A DNA stretch of 35,186 nucleotides from Prochlorococcus sp. AG-412-C21 (GTDB lineage Bacteria > Cyanobacteriota > Cyanobacteriia > PCC-6307 > Cyanobiaceae). Shown here one piece after another: positions 6,892 through 16,925 of this stretch. Within the stretch, counting starts at the first letter, position 1; every line of letters starts with the position of its first letter. The stretch is taken from positions 1 to 35,186 of the forward strand of contig QCKZ01000012.1 of the NCBI GenBank assembly GCA_003214975.1, given 5' to 3'. The notes below the pieces were generated by a model. It made no database searches, was not told the DNA's origin, and saw nothing but the letters and a program-made list of their open reading frames with translations. The position numbers were made by a program, and so were the translations under genes.

Positions 6892-8874
6892 TTAGTTATC
6901 AAAATTATAGTTTTTTGTAGGTAACAATTGCCAGTTACCTTTACCGTTTAAAGCTAATACATTGTTATGAAATTCTTTTAGAGTTGGGCGATGTCCAACA
7001 CTTATTAGAGAAAGTTCTCTTTTTATCAACAAACTATATAGATATTTTTCTGTTTCAATATCTAATGCACTAGTTGCTTCATCAAGCACTGCAAATTGTG
7101 GTGAATTTAGCAAAAGCCTTGCAAAAGCCAGTCTTTGTTGTTCTCCAAGAGACAGTATCCTTGGCCAATCTTGCTTTATATCAAGATCTGGATATCTAGC
7201 AAGAATAGAATTTAGATTAACTTCCTTAAGCACAGAGAATAAGTGATCGTCGCTAAATTTGGTGACTTCAGTTGGATAACATAGTTGCTCTCTTAGTGAA
7301 CCCAAAATCATATATGGTTTTTGTGGAATAAAAAGTAAATCTCCTGTTTTTGGCTTTTCAATTAATCCTTTATCAGGTTGCCATAAACCACTAATCATTC
7401 GTAATAGTGAGGTTTTGCCACAACCTGAAGGCCCAGTAATTAAAAGAGTATCCCTATTATTAATATTTATACTCAAATCCTTAATGATTGGATTCTTAGA
7501 CCCAGGAGTATACAAATCAGCATTTTTAATAAGTATTTCTGGTTTGTCAGTAATAGAGATATTATTTTGTGATGGTTTTTCTTTACTTATTAACTCAACC
7601 TCAGATTGAAACCCTTCTAACCTGCTAATCCCTGCAGTAAACTTTGCAAGTTCATCTATCTGATTAACTATAAAAAATAGAGACCCTTCAACCATGTTAA
7701 ATGCAAAATTTGCTTGAACAAACTTACCGTAATCAATAGTTCCAGTGAAATATGGAACAGCCATAATTAAATAGGGAAAGAATACTCCAGCATAATTAGT
7801 CGATCTTTTCATTGTAAATATTATTGTTTTCCAGATAATCAGTAGGTTGAAATTTTTTACTAAGACTCCTAATCTTCTTTGATTTTCTACATTTTCTGGG
7901 TATTCTCCTGAATAAAACGCAATTGCTTCGGAGTTATTTCTTATGTGAACTAAGCCATATCTGAAATCAGCCTCATATCTTAATTGATCAAAATTAATTT
8001 TTACTAATCTTTTTCCTGCATATATTAGAAGTGAAGAAGCTATTGCAGCAAATGTAAATAGGGAAAAGGTTAATGTCCTACTAATAGTGTAAAGAATGAG
8101 AATATTCAGAGAAAAGGTCAAGATGGCATCAAATATACCAATTGTGAAAGTTAAGCTTTGTTCAGTAAAAGATTTTGTATCTTCAGAGATTCGCTGATCG
8201 GGGTTGTCAACATCAGTTGCCTGCTCATCATTCGGATTAAGCTTAAAGTAAGCTCTGTTAGTCAGATATTGGCTGATCAGACTTTTTGACAACCAATCCC
8301 GCCAAATAATGCTCAATTTTAAAGTAAAGAAAATTTGTAAAGCTCTTATTGGTAATGCAAAAATAAAGCATGATGCGTATATCGCCAAAATTCTGTAGAA
8401 ACCATCTTGTTCTTTTTGAACTAGCGCATTAGTTAAATCTCGTGCAATAAAACCAATACCAGCGTTGATACCATTAATTGCTAAAAGCATCAATACAATT
8501 ACGCCTAACAAAATCCAGTGAACCCATCTTTTTGCTTTTAGTTGATTCCTAAAACTAAAAAAACTTGAAGAACCTATTACGAATAATGCAGAGAAGATTA
8601 AACCCCATTTCCCAGACCAAATTGTATTAAGAGTGCTAACAACACCTCCAAAATATTTTTCTAATAATTCTGGTTGAAAATTTTGAAGTGAATTAATCAG
8701 GCCTGTTAATAAGACAAGGACTATTCCTCCTACGCAGAATAAAAGAGAAATTAAGAGCCAAATGAATTGTATTCCATTATTTTGATCAATTGGCAAGAAA
8801 AAAGGTTGAGATAATCTCCTTAACTTTTGTAATTGCAATATAATTTTAGATTTATTTATAACTGCTGTTTTCAT
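6892..8874 (-). CDS. ABC transporter, fused permease and ATPase (SbmA/BacA-ABCD type)
   Basis: A 660-residue half-transporter. The N-terminal half has about six hydrophobic segments (the first near residues 37-62). It carries the SbmA/BacA-like and ABCD hallmarks: RDWLSKSLISQYLTNRAYFKL, then NPDQRISEDTKSFTEQSL near residue 225, and FRYGLVHIRNNSEAIAFYSG near 305 (an EAA-like loop). The ATPase follows, with Walker A GPSGCGKTS near 481, a Q-loop PQKPYMILGSLREQL, signature LSLGEQQRLAFARL near 575, Walker B FAVLDEATSAL, and the switch His in SVGHRPTL. Relatives move peptides, acyl-CoA or cobalamin. The substrate here cannot be read off. A homodimer is expected. It lies between an unassigned small membrane gene (44 bases upstream) and an Hli gene (9 bases downstream). 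Confidence 0.88.
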   Translation of the reverse strand: MKTAVINKSKIILQLQKLRRLSQPFFLPIDQNNGIQFIWLLISLLFCVGGIVLVLLTGLINSLQNFQPELLEKYFGGVVSTLNTIWSGKWGLIFSALFVIGSSSFFSFRNQLKAKRWVHWILLGVIVLMLLAINGINAGIGFIARDLTNALVQKEQDGFYRILAIYASCFIFALPIRALQIFFTLKLSIIWRDWLSKSLISQYLTNRAYFKLNPNDEQATDVDNPDQRISEDTKSFTEQSLTFTIGIFDAILTFSLNILILYTISRTLTFSLFTFAAIASSLLIYAGKRLVKINFDQLRYEADFRYGLVHIRNNSEAIAFYSGEYPENVENQRRLGVLVKNFNLLIIWKTIIFTMKRSTNYAGVFFPYLIMAVPYFTGTIDYGKFVQANFAFNMVEGSLFFIVNQIDELAKFTAGISRLEGFQSEVELISKEKPSQNNISITDKPEILIKNADLYTPGSKNPIIKDLSININNRDTLLITGPSGCGKTSLLRMISGLWQPDKGLIEKPKTGDLLFIPQKPYMILGSLREQLCYPTEVTKFSDDHLFSVLKEVNLNSILARYPDLDIKQDWPRILSLGEQQRLAFARLLLNSPQFAVLDEATSALDIETEKYLYSLLIKRELSLISVGHRPTLKEFHNNVLALNGKGNWQLLPTKNYNFDN

Positions 8875-8918
8875 TAATTATCTAAGTTTCATAAAAATAA
8901 TTATATCTTTTATGTAGA

Positions 8919-9197
8919 CTATTGACCAAAGCCAATTAATGAAACTGCCCAGTTAGGAAGATGAAGATAATTCAATATATATAAGTCAAAATTATGAACT
9001 TCTGTAATTGACTTATCAAGTCCCCACCAAATTAAAAAAGGTAAATTAAATAGAATTTGCAATTGCCATTTATAAGTTAAGACTTTCCATATTTTTGTGA
9101 GTGAAGATTTTTGGGAGGCATCTAAATTGTCCCAATTTTTGGAAATTAAATTAAATAAATTTTTAGAGTCTGAGTTTATTGATTCAGGTGTATTCAT
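8919..9197 (-). CDS. Small protein with one or two membrane segments, unassigned
   Basis: 92 residues, not recognised. The N-terminal half is polar (NTPESINSDSKNLFNLISKN). Residues about 46-60 (QLQILFNLPFLIWWGLD) are hydrophobic and aromatic, and the C-terminus (LPNWAVSLIGFGQ) may be a second, short membrane-associated segment. It lies between the HIT gene (54 bases upstream) and the ABC transporter (44 bases downstream) on the same strand, so co-transcription is likely. An accessory role with the transporter is possible but rests on position only. ATG start; no recognisable motif or cysteine pairs. Confidence 0.65.
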   Translation of the reverse strand: MNTPESINSDSKNLFNLISKNWDNLDASQKSSLTKIWKVLTYKWQLQILFNLPFLIWWGLDKSITEVHNFDLYILNYLHLPNWAVSLIGFGQ

Positions 9198-9251
9198 ATT
9201 GTATTTTTTATTTTTTCTTATTTATAGCTCATAAACAATTTTTTCGAGAGT

Positions 9252-9593
9252 TTAGCCTGGTGGCCATTGTAATTTTCTTCCAGATAAAAAATGAATATGT
9301 AAATGAAAAACTGTTTGCCCAGATTCCTCACCAGTATTAATTACAGTTCTCCAATTAGTTAAATTTTTAGATTTAGCTATTTGACTTCCTACAAACAATA
9401 AATGACCTAATAAGGCTGCATCCTTTTCTACACATTCACATAAACTTACTATTGGTTTTTTGGGGATTACTAAATAATGAATTGGGGCTTGAGCTGAAAT
9501 ATCATTAAATGCAATACACAAATCGTCTTCATGGAGTTTTTCACAAGGGATTTGACCATCTATTATTTTTTGAAAAATTGTAGTCTCGGTCAT
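9252..9593 (-). CDS. HIT family (histidine triad) nucleotide-binding protein
   Basis: A 113-residue protein of the HINT/PKCI branch. The N-terminus TIFQKIIDGQIPCEKLHEDD and the middle IHYLVIPKKPIVSL are typical. The catalytic triad HLHIHFL lies near residues 97-103, close to the C-terminus as expected. HINT enzymes hydrolyse adenosine phosphoramidates and acyl-adenylates. The physiological substrate is not known. The ATG is immediately adjacent to the TAA of def (no intervening base), so translation is probably coupled. Length and motif order are normal for the family. Confidence 0.93.
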   Translation of the reverse strand: MTETTIFQKIIDGQIPCEKLHEDDLCIAFNDISAQAPIHYLVIPKKPIVSLCECVEKDAALLGHLLFVGSQIAKSKNLTNWRTVINTGEESGQTVFHLHIHFLSGRKLQWPPG

Positions 9594-10199
9594 TTAATTA
9601 ATAGAAATGACATCTTTTTTGTGAAAACCTTCTTTTGTAAGTTCTTTATGTAAATCATCTTTTGATGTAACTCTATCAACAAATAGAATCCCATTTAAGT
9701 GATCCATTTCGTGTTGAATGCACCTTGCTAGAAGTCCATCTGCTTTCATTTTACGAGGCCTTCCCATTTCATCTCTAAATTTTAATTTTATAGTTGATGG
9801 TCTCACGACATTCAAATAGACACCAGGTATACTCAAACAGCCTTCTTCGTATGAATTAAGTGTTGTTCCATAATCTGTAATTTCTGGATTGATTAAGATT
9901 AAAGGCTCTGCTGCTGAATCTTCAAAATTTACATCTATCACAAGAAGCTCTTTGTTGATCCCAATTTGAGGCGCAGCAAGTCCAATACCTTTTGCTGCAT
10001 ACATGCTTTGAAGCATTTCTCTAGATAGTTTTCTAATAGATTCATCAACCTTAATTATTCTTTTGGAATGTTGTCTTAACACATCATCACCAAGTTTATA
10101 AATTTCTAGAGATGGATTACCTTTTTGCTCTTTTACGATTCTTGCCGAGTTCCCATTTCTGCTTGACTTTTTTGCAAGTTGTGAAAAATGGTTTGCCAC
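9594..10199 (-). CDS. def: Peptide deformylase
   Basis: A 201-residue protein with all three deformylase motifs: GIGLAAPQIG near residue 76, EGCLSIPG near 118 (Cys metal ligand), and HEMDHLNG near 162 (two His ligands and the catalytic Glu). It removes the formyl group from the initiator methionine of new proteins, which matters in cyanobacteria for photosystem proteins such as D1. The N-terminus carries about 25 extra polar residues (HFSQLAKKSSRNGNSAR) before the conserved core. It heads the minus-strand cluster def-HIT-membrane protein-ABC-hli. It is divergent from the S9 peptidase across 79 bases that must hold both promoters. Confidence 0.97.
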   Translation of the reverse strand: MANHFSQLAKKSSRNGNSARIVKEQKGNPSLEIYKLGDDVLRQHSKRIIKVDESIRKLSREMLQSMYAAKGIGLAAPQIGINKELLVIDVNFEDSAAEPLILINPEITDYGTTLNSYEEGCLSIPGVYLNVVRPSTIKLKFRDEMGRPRKMKADGLLARCIQHEMDHLNGILFVDRVTSKDDLHKELTKEGFHKKDVISIN

Positions 10200-10278
10200 G
10201 TTAATAAAAAAGTTTTTAACAAAGACTTTAGCTATAAAAATACTAGCACTTTAATTTACTTTCTTTATAGTTTTTTAA

Positions 10279-12204
10279 ATGAGTAACGATGATAAATTAA
10301 AAATTAGTCAAAAACTCCCTAATAAAAAAGCTTTTAATGAATTAACTCTTATTAGGGATACCATTTTTTGGGTTGGTGTTGTTGGTGAAGGTCAGAACCA
10401 TAATGCTATTTTTGCTAGACCATTTAATGAGAAAGATGCATTTCCTCAAAAATTAACTGAAAAAGAATACAAAATTAAAAGTAATTTTCATGGATTTGGT
10501 GGTAAATCCTATAAATGTATAAGTTTTAAAAATAATTTTTATTTGATATGGATAGATCAGCTTTCCAAGGCAGTATGGTTTCAAATTTTTAAAAAAGCAG
10601 GAATAAAAGATAGAATTCAAAACAAATATCTTGAGTCAGTTCAAGAACCAAGGCAACTATCTAAATCAATAGAAGGAAATTTCGATTCTTCATTTGTTAT
10701 TTCTGAAAATTTTTTTTTATATGGTATTTGTGAAATAAATAATATAGATTATTTATTTTCTTTAAACTTAGAAAAAACTAAACAAGATATTTATAGAATA
10801 AGAAAATTTAAAAATTTTGCCGGAGATTTATCTTCTAATACTTCTGCTAGCTTACTTTCTTGGATCGAGTGGGATTCTCCATATATGCCCTGGGAAAAAA
10901 ATGATCTGTTTTTTGCTCAAATGGATTGTAATGGAGAGTTAAGAAAAATAAAAAAATTCTCCAACAAACTTATCAATGCTAAAAAAAACGTTTCTTTTTT
11001 TCAACCTTATTGGATAAGTGAAAAACTATTAGTATGTTCTGAAGATAGTTCTGGATGGTGGAACTTATTGTTTATAGATGTTAGTGATATTGAGAGGATT
11101 TTTATTACGAAAAGAGTTAAAAGAAATTTGATTGAATATGGAGCACCGCAATGGGTGTCTGGAATAAAATTTTTTTCAGGAACTTTAAAAAATTTATTTT
11201 GTTTAGCAAAAAAAGAAAATAGTTGGATATTAGAACAATATAAAGATCTTAGATTTTTTGAAGAATATTCTACTCCTTTTTCTTCATTAAGTGATTTCAG
11301 CGTTTTTGAGAAGAAAGTAGTTTTTAAAGGTTATGGATCTGATTTTTTGGGAAATTTATTTGAAATTGATTTTGAAGAAAAAGTTTCATCAAATCTTTCT
11401 GAAGAAATATATGTTGAACATATAAAAGATTGTTCAAAACCTGAATCTTTTTGGTTTAAAGGTTTTGAAGATAAAGCCACTCATTCATTATTGTATAGAC
11501 CCCTTGTTGAAAAATTTATCAAACCACCACTGCTAGTTAGAGCACATAGCGGACCAACTTCATTTTTTGATGGATCATATAATTCTGAAGTTCAATTTTG
11601 GACGTTGAAGGGATTTTTTGTTGCTGAAGTTAATTATGGAGGATCTTCTGGGTTTGGGAAAGATTACAGAGAGAGGTTGAATTATAAATGGGGTATTGTT
11701 GATTCTTATGATTGCAAAGCACTAGCTCTAGAATTACTTAAATTAAAGCTAGTTGATAGTGAAAAAGTAGTAATTTTTGGAAATAGTGCTGGTGGGTTCA
11801 CTGCTCTAAATTGTTTACTATATCGGTCTATTTTTACAGCTGCAATTTGTAAATATCCTGTTATTGATCTTGAGGATATGCATTACAACACTCATAGGTT
11901 TGAAAAAGATTATTTAAATTCTTTGGTAGGAAATTATGCAAAAAATCAATATGATTACACAAATAGATCGCCAATAAATCAAATTAACAAAATAAAAAAA
12001 CCTATTTTATTATTTCATGGAAAAAAAGATACAGTTATTTCGTATAAACAAACTTTAAAAATTCAAGAAATTTTGATTCATAATAATAAATATTCAGAAG
12101 TCATTATTTTTGAAAATGAAGGGCATGGGTTTAAAAATATTGAAAATAAAGAAGTAGTAATGCAAAAATGTCAGGAATTTTTAAAAAAAGCTTTGAATAT
12201 TTAA
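10279..12204 (+). CDS. S9 family (prolyl oligopeptidase-like) serine peptidase
   Basis: A 641-residue protein with the acylaminoacyl-peptidase layout. Residues 1 to about 390 form a beta-propeller-like region rich in aromatic strands (for example DSSGWWNLLFIDV). The alpha/beta-hydrolase domain follows. The catalytic triad is visible: Ser503 in GNSAGGF, Asp584 in FHGKKDTVIS and His616 in ENEGHGF. The oxyanion region is RAHSGPTSFFDGSYN near 415, followed by NYGGSSGFGKDYR. Family members cut short peptides or remove blocked N-terminal residues. The substrate here is unknown. No signal peptide is seen, so it is likely cytoplasmic. The last four bases overlap the end of sufS on the other strand. 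Confidence 0.9.
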   Translation: MSNDDKLKISQKLPNKKAFNELTLIRDTIFWVGVVGEGQNHNAIFARPFNEKDAFPQKLTEKEYKIKSNFHGFGGKSYKCISFKNNFYLIWIDQLSKAVWFQIFKKAGIKDRIQNKYLESVQEPRQLSKSIEGNFDSSFVISENFFLYGICEINNIDYLFSLNLEKTKQDIYRIRKFKNFAGDLSSNTSASLLSWIEWDSPYMPWEKNDLFFAQMDCNGELRKIKKFSNKLINAKKNVSFFQPYWISEKLLVCSEDSSGWWNLLFIDVSDIERIFITKRVKRNLIEYGAPQWVSGIKFFSGTLKNLFCLAKKENSWILEQYKDLRFFEEYSTPFSSLSDFSVFEKKVVFKGYGSDFLGNLFEIDFEEKVSSNLSEEIYVEHIKDCSKPESFWFKGFEDKATHSLLYRPLVEKFIKPPLLVRAHSGPTSFFDGSYNSEVQFWTLKGFFVAEVNYGGSSGFGKDYRERLNYKWGIVDSYDCKALALELLKLKLVDSEKVVIFGNSAGGFTALNCLLYRSIFTAAICKYPVIDLEDMHYNTHRFEKDYLNSLVGNYAKNQYDYTNRSPINQINKIKKPILLFHGKKDTVISYKQTLKIQEILIHNNKYSEVIIFENEGHGFKNIENKEVVMQKCQEFLKKALNI

Positions 12205-13454
12205 GAATTTATTTTTAGAAAATTAATAGTATCTTTTAATTTTTCTATAAATATATCAATTTCGTCCTTATTGGTTGTGAAATTCATGCTAATTCTAGCC
12301 GTTGATTTAATTCCAATGTATCTGTGAAGAGGTTGACAACAATGATGCCCACTTCTGATGCAAATTCCTTTTGAATCAAGAATTTCAGCAATATCATTTG
12401 AATGTATATTTTTTATATAAAAGGTAGCAAGTGATGCTCTGTCTGGATCTATCTCTGGCGATGGACCTATAATTTCAACATTTTCTATTTGATTTAATTG
12501 TTCAAATAAATATTTAGTAATAGTCTTTTCATATTTATGAATCTCATTCAATCCAATATTGTTTATATAATTAATTGCTTCCGCAAGACCTATGGCTTCT
12601 GCAATAGCTGGAGTTCCAGCCTCAAATTTATGTGGGAGCTCTGCCCAAGTACTTGTCTCTTCAAAAACATCTTGAATCATTTCGCCACCTCCAAAGAGAG
12701 GAGGAATTTTTTCTAGGATTTCTTTTCTTGACCAGAGGAAACCAATACCTGTTGGACCACAAAGTTTATGTCCAGAACCCGCTAAAAAATCTATATCAAG
12801 ATCAATTACATCCAGTTTTTGATGGGCTAAACTTTGACATGCATCGATTAAAACTAAAGAACCTTTTTGTTTAGCTAATTTAGTTATCTCTTTGATTGGA
12901 TTACAGCAACCTAGAGTATTACTAATATGTACGAGGCTAACAAGCTTTGTTCTAGATGTTAGTTTTAATTTAAAATCGTCTATATCTAATTTTCCATTTT
13001 TATCTAAACCTATAAATTTTAATTTGCATTTATTTTTTGCTGCAACCATTTGCCAAGGAACAATATTGCTATGATGCTCCATTATTGATAAGAGAATCTC
13101 ATCATTTTCTTTTAATGAAGATTCACCCCATGATCTAGCAGCGAGATTGATTGCTTCAGTCGCATTTCTTGTGAAAATAATTTCTTTTGTAGAATTCGCT
13201 TTTATATATTTACTAATTAAATATCTTGCATTTTCAAATTCTTCTGTTGCTTTTGCACTTAATTGATGAGCACCTCTATGTACATTAGCATTAAAGTTTC
13301 TATAATATTCATCAATTTTTTTTAAGACTTGTATTGGTTTTTGAGTGGTTGCAGCATGGTCTAAATAAATAATTTGCCCATTACTTTTTAAGTTATTACT
13401 TAAAAGAGGAAAGTCTTTCTTGGTTATTTCAGAAAAATTTTGAATAGTTTCCAT
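12201..13454 (-). CDS. sufS: Cysteine desulfurase SufS
   Basis: A 417-residue PLP enzyme of class II desulfurases. Visible features are YLDHAATTQKPIQVL at the N-terminus, SIMEHHSNIVPWQ near residue 125 (PLP-stacking His), VLIDACQSLAHQ near 200, the Schiff-base lysine in SGHKLCGPTGIGFLW near 230, and the catalytic cysteine in the RSGHHCCQPLH loop near 372. It takes sulfur from cysteine and passes it as persulfide to the SufBCD scaffold. It is last in sufB-C-D-S. The ATG overlaps the sufD stop by one base (TAATG), a typical translational coupling. No sufE or sufU lies beside it in the window. Confidence 0.97.
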   Translation of the reverse strand: METIQNFSEITKKDFPLLSNNLKSNGQIIYLDHAATTQKPIQVLKKIDEYYRNFNANVHRGAHQLSAKATEEFENARYLISKYIKANSTKEIIFTRNATEAINLAARSWGESSLKENDEILLSIMEHHSNIVPWQMVAAKNKCKLKFIGLDKNGKLDIDDFKLKLTSRTKLVSLVHISNTLGCCNPIKEITKLAKQKGSLVLIDACQSLAHQKLDVIDLDIDFLAGSGHKLCGPTGIGFLWSRKEILEKIPPLFGGGEMIQDVFEETSTWAELPHKFEAGTPAIAEAIGLAEAINYINNIGLNEIHKYEKTITKYLFEQLNQIENVEIIGPSPEIDPDRASLATFYIKNIHSNDIAEILDSKGICIRSGHHCCQPLHRYIGIKSTARISMNFTTNKDEIDIFIEKLKDTINFLKINS

Positions 13455-14671
13455 TACTTCTCATTTAAAAGTTTATCAAGCAAATCCCATCTATCTTTTG
13501 AAACGGGAATAAATGAAATTATCTCTTGAAAGTAAGAACTTAATTGTAGTTTACTGGCTTCTGGTAATGTGATCCCTCTTGTTCGCATATAAAAAAGTTC
13601 TTCTTCATTTAATTGCGAAATTGTAGCTCCATGTTTGCATTTGACATCATCAGCAATTATTTCTAATTGAGGTTTGGTATCTATTTGTGCGAGATTTGAT
13701 AAAAGTAAATTTCTGCTTAATTGAGAAGCATCAGTTTTCTGGGCAATTTTCGGAACAATTATTGAACCTTCAAATATTGCATGTGATTTATCGTCAGCAA
13801 GTGATTTGTTGAGTTGATCTAGAAATCCATTTGGGCCATTAAAGTCTATTTTTGTATAAGTAGAAATTTGTTCATCTTTTTTTGTTATTTGCATACTTTT
13901 GATATTGGTTTTAGCGTTCCCCGCAGATTGTTTAATACGAATTTCAAATCTTGCAAAATTGAATTTGAAATGTAAAGATCCTAAATTGTATTCGCTATTT
14001 TTTTGTTGAATTACATTGAGAGAATTTAATAGATTTGATCTGTTTTCTCCGTAAGAAACAACACCATGATTTACGGAACTATTTTCTTCTAAACAAAAGA
14101 AAGTTGATTGAGATAACGAAGAGTTTTCTTCACCAAGATTTACTTGTAACAAGTCAATATCACAATTCTTTTCTAAAAATATTACAAGGGTTTTTGCGTT
14201 TAAAGAATTACTTGATGCATGACTAAAGATTTCAATAGGAGGGATTTTTGATCCATTTATTTTTAATCCCAAGATATTCTTTGTACAACTTAAAGACAGA
14301 TTTAGTAGGTCACTCCAATTCTCGTTTTGATCAAAATAAGATATCTGTTCCTTGATATGTTTATCTAATTCATCCTCACTTAATTGCTGTATTGAATAAT
14401 TTTCCTCTATTATTTTAATTTGGTAACTCTCACCAATTATTAATCTAATAGTACTTTGAGAATTTTTCGGATACGGTATATCAAATTTTGGATCTTTTTC
14501 ATTAATCGAGTAGTCTAAAAAGTCTGAAAATTTTGATTTATTTGAAAGTCTCCATAGTTCACTTTTAGGATTAGGGAGGGGGCTTGATTGTAATTTATGA
14601 AGACAGATTTTTTGTATTTCTGTTTGATTGTCAATTAATTTATTATTTTTTATTTTTTCAATAATTTCCAT
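13454..14671 (-). CDS. sufD: Fe-S cluster assembly protein SufD
   Basis: A 405-residue protein. The C-terminal third carries the SufB/SufD family core: DDVKCKHGATISQLNEEELFYMRTRGI, with the conserved Cys-Lys-His-Gly-Ala and the FYMRTRG motif. The N-terminal two thirds is divergent, with strand-rich sequence of the right-handed beta-helix type (NLLNSLNVIQQKNSEYNLGS). SufD pairs with SufB and two SufC to form the SufBC2D scaffold. It lies 4 bases after sufC and overlaps sufS by one base. SufD is the least conserved of the operon products, which fits its weaker similarity to textbook sequences. Confidence 0.93.
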   Translation of the reverse strand: MEIIEKIKNNKLIDNQTEIQKICLHKLQSSPLPNPKSELWRLSNKSKFSDFLDYSINEKDPKFDIPYPKNSQSTIRLIIGESYQIKIIEENYSIQQLSEDELDKHIKEQISYFDQNENWSDLLNLSLSCTKNILGLKINGSKIPPIEIFSHASSNSLNAKTLVIFLEKNCDIDLLQVNLGEENSSLSQSTFFCLEENSSVNHGVVSYGENRSNLLNSLNVIQQKNSEYNLGSLHFKFNFARFEIRIKQSAGNAKTNIKSMQITKKDEQISTYTKIDFNGPNGFLDQLNKSLADDKSHAIFEGSIIVPKIAQKTDASQLSRNLLLSNLAQIDTKPQLEIIADDVKCKHGATISQLNEEELFYMRTRGITLPEASKLQLSSYFQEIISFIPVSKDRWDLLDKLLNEK

Positions 14672-14675
14672 TTAT

Positions 14676-15461
14676 TTAAGTCTCTTTTACAAAGTTATCA
14701 GTCCATTCATAACCTTTTTTTTCAAGCTCTAGAGCAAGATCACTCCCACCAGTTTTTATAATTTGTCCGTCTGCCATAACGTGGACATAATTTGGTTCAA
14801 TTTCATCTAGTAATCTTTGGTAGTGGGTAATTAATATGATTCCAGTTTGTGCATTAGATATTTTTTTAATTCCTGATGCGACTATTCTTAGAGCATCAAT
14901 ATCTAGACCAGAATCTGTCTCATCTAATATTGCTATCTTAGGCTCAAGTAAAGCCATTTGCAGAATTTCATTTCTTTTCTTTTCACCTCCGGAAAATCCT
15001 TGATTTACACTTCTTGTTAGGAATGCATGATCCATTTTCACAAGTTCTAACTTTTCTTTAACTAATTCCTCAAAATCAAAAGTATCTAATTCTTCTTTGT
15101 TAAGGAATTTTCTTCTAGCATTCGTTGAAACTCTAAGAAACTCAAGATTACTAACTCCTGGAATTTCTATTGGATATTGGAAACCAAGGAAAATTCCGGA
15201 TTGAGCTCTTTCTTCAGGTTCTAGAGAGTTGATATTTGCACCTGAAAATTTTATGTCGCCATTTGTAATATTATACGAGGGATGTCCTGCAATGATTTTC
15301 GAAAGAGTACTTTTGCCACATCCATTTCTTCCCATAATGGCATGGATTTCTCCAGGATAGACAGTAAGTGAAACCCCCTTCAAAATTGGAAGATTATCAG
15401 TAGATGCAAAGAGATTTTCAACTTCTAATATTGGATCTGATTCTTTCATTTTACTTGCCAT
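14676..15461 (-). CDS. sufC: Fe-S cluster assembly ATPase SufC
   Basis: A 261-residue ABC-type ATPase with Walker [18 protein letters not shown] near residue 43, Q-loop [13 protein letters not shown], signature [13 protein letters not shown] near 160, Walker [13 protein letters not shown] near 180, and switch His [10 protein letters not shown]. The ETDSGLD variant and the GEKKRNEIL signature are specific to SufC rather than transporter ATPases. It drives conformational change of the SufB-SufD pair during cluster assembly. It sits 21 bases after sufB and 4 bases before sufD. The first Met is used here; a second Met at residue 5 is an alternative start. Confidence 0.97.
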   Translation of the reverse strand: MASKMKESDPILEVENLFASTDNLPILKGVSLTVYPGEIHAIMGRNGCGKSTLSKIIAGHPSYNITNGDIKFSGANINSLEPEERAQSGIFLGFQYPIEIPGVSNLEFLRVSTNARRKFLNKEELDTFDFEELVKEKLELVKMDHAFLTRSVNQGFSGGEKKRNEILQMALLEPKIAILDETDSGLDIDALRIVASGIKKISNAQTGIILITHYQRLLDEIEPNYVHVMADGQIIKTGGSDLALELEKKGYEWTDNFVKET

Positions 15462-15482
15462 TTCAGTTTAGAAATTGATTAA

Positions 15483-16925
15483 TTAACCTACTGATCCCTC
15501 GAGTTTAAGAGCCAGTAACTTATCTGCTTCAGCAGCAAATTCCATAGGTAATTGATTAAAGACATCTCTGCAGAAACCACTGACCATCATAGATATTGCC
15601 TCCTCAAATTCTATACCTCTGCTTTGGAGATAAAAAAGTTGATCTTCGGAGATGCTACATGTGCTTGCTTCATGCTCAATTTCAGAATTGGGTTGTTGAG
15701 ATTTGATGTATGGGAATGTATTTGCAGAAGCTTGATCCCCTATTAACATTGAATCACATTGACTGTAATTTCTTGATCCTGTAGCTTTTGTTCCCATTTT
15801 GACAAGCCCTCTATAGCTATTTATTGAATTACCTGCACTTATACCTTTGCTAACAATAGTTGATTTGGTCTTGGGACCAATATGAATCATTTTTGTTCCG
15901 GTATCTGCTTGCTGAAGATTATTGGTGAGTGCTACTGAATAAAATTCCCCTACAGATGCTTCCCCTAAAAGGAGACAGCTGGGATATTTCCATGTAATTG
16001 CAGACCCTGTTTCAACTTGAGACCAGCTAATTTTACTTCTCTTACCTAAACATTTTCCTCTTTTGGTGACAAAATTAAAAATTCCGCCAACACCTTCTTC
16101 ATCACCAGCATACCAATTTTGCACTGTTGAATATTTTATTGAGGCATCGTCTAGGGCTATAAGTTCCACAACTGCTGCATGCAGGGTATTTGTATCAAAC
16201 ATTGGTGCTGTACAACCTTCTAGGTAACTTACAGAACTTGATTCTTCAGCAATGATTAGTGTTCTCTCGAATTGTCCAGAATCTCCACTATTAATTCTGA
16301 AGTAGGAAGATAGGTCCATAGGACATGTAACACCTTTTGGGATATAAACAAAAGAACCATCACTAAAAACAGCAGAATTTAGTGCTGCAAAATAATTATC
16401 ACTAGCTGGAACTACTGTGCCTAAATATTTTTCAATCAAATCCGAGTGATTTTTTACTGCTTCACTGATTGAGCAAAATATAACTCCATGTTCAGCCAGT
16501 TCCTCTCTAAATGTTGTAGCTATAGAAACACTATCAAATACTGCATCTACTGCTACATTTGTGAGTTTTTTTTGCTCAGTAAGAGGGATCCCCAATTTGT
16601 CAAAAGTCTCAAGAAGTTTGGGATCAACTTCATCTAAACTAGAAATTTTCTCTTTTTGTTTGGGAGCGGAGTAATAAATTATATCTTGATAATCGATTTG
16701 TTTGTATCCCAATCCTGCCCAATCAGGTTCATCCATTGTTTGCCATTTTTTAAAAGCTTTTAATCTAAAATCAAGGAGGTATTTTGGCTCTTCTTTTTTT
16801 TGTGAAATAAGTCTAATTGTGTCTTCATTCAATCCCTTTGCAATTTTTTCAGTTTCAATATCTGTGACGAAACCATACTTGTAAGGCTCCTTTACTACAT
16901 CTTCAACTAAATTTTCGTTAACCAT
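15483..16925 (-). CDS. sufB: Fe-S cluster assembly scaffold SufB (Ycf24)
   Basis: A 480-residue protein. Recognisable parts are [20 protein letters not shown] at the N-terminus, [20 protein letters not shown] near residue 180, [17 protein letters not shown] near 200, the beta-helix core, [13 protein letters not shown] near 390 and the C-terminal [20 protein letters not shown], which holds a conserved Cys. SufB is where the nascent cluster forms and receives sulfur from SufS/SufE. The ATG at 16923-16925 is chosen. A TTG three codons upstream would add only MYN and has no better ribosome-binding site. It is the first gene of sufBCDS. Its promoter must lie in the 97-base divergent gap before the gene at 17023. 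No SufR-type regulator gene adjoins. Confidence 0.97.
   Translation of the reverse strand: MVNENLVEDVVKEPYKYGFVTDIETEKIAKGLNEDTIRLISQKKEEPKYLLDFRLKAFKKWQTMDEPDWAGLGYKQIDYQDIIYYSAPKQKEKISSLDEVDPKLLETFDKLGIPLTEQKKLTNVAVDAVFDSVSIATTFREELAEHGVIFCSISEAVKNHSDLIEKYLGTVVPASDNYFAALNSAVFSDGSFVYIPKGVTCPMDLSSYFRINSGDSGQFERTLIIAEESSSVSYLEGCTAPMFDTNTLHAAVVELIALDDASIKYSTVQNWYAGDEEGVGGIFNFVTKRGKCLGKRSKISWSQVETGSAITWKYPSCLLLGEASVGEFYSVALTNNLQQADTGTKMIHIGPKTKSTIVSKGISAGNSINSYRGLVKMGTKATGSRNYSQCDSMLIGDQASANTFPYIKSQQPNSEIEHEASTCSISEDQLFYLQSRGIEFEEAISMMVSGFCRDVFNQLPMEFAAEADKLLALKLEGSVG

Noticed and set aside
12632-13074. Plus-strand frames of 80 and 60 codons inside sufS
   Set aside because: Antisense shadows of sufS, with no motif or ribosome-binding site.
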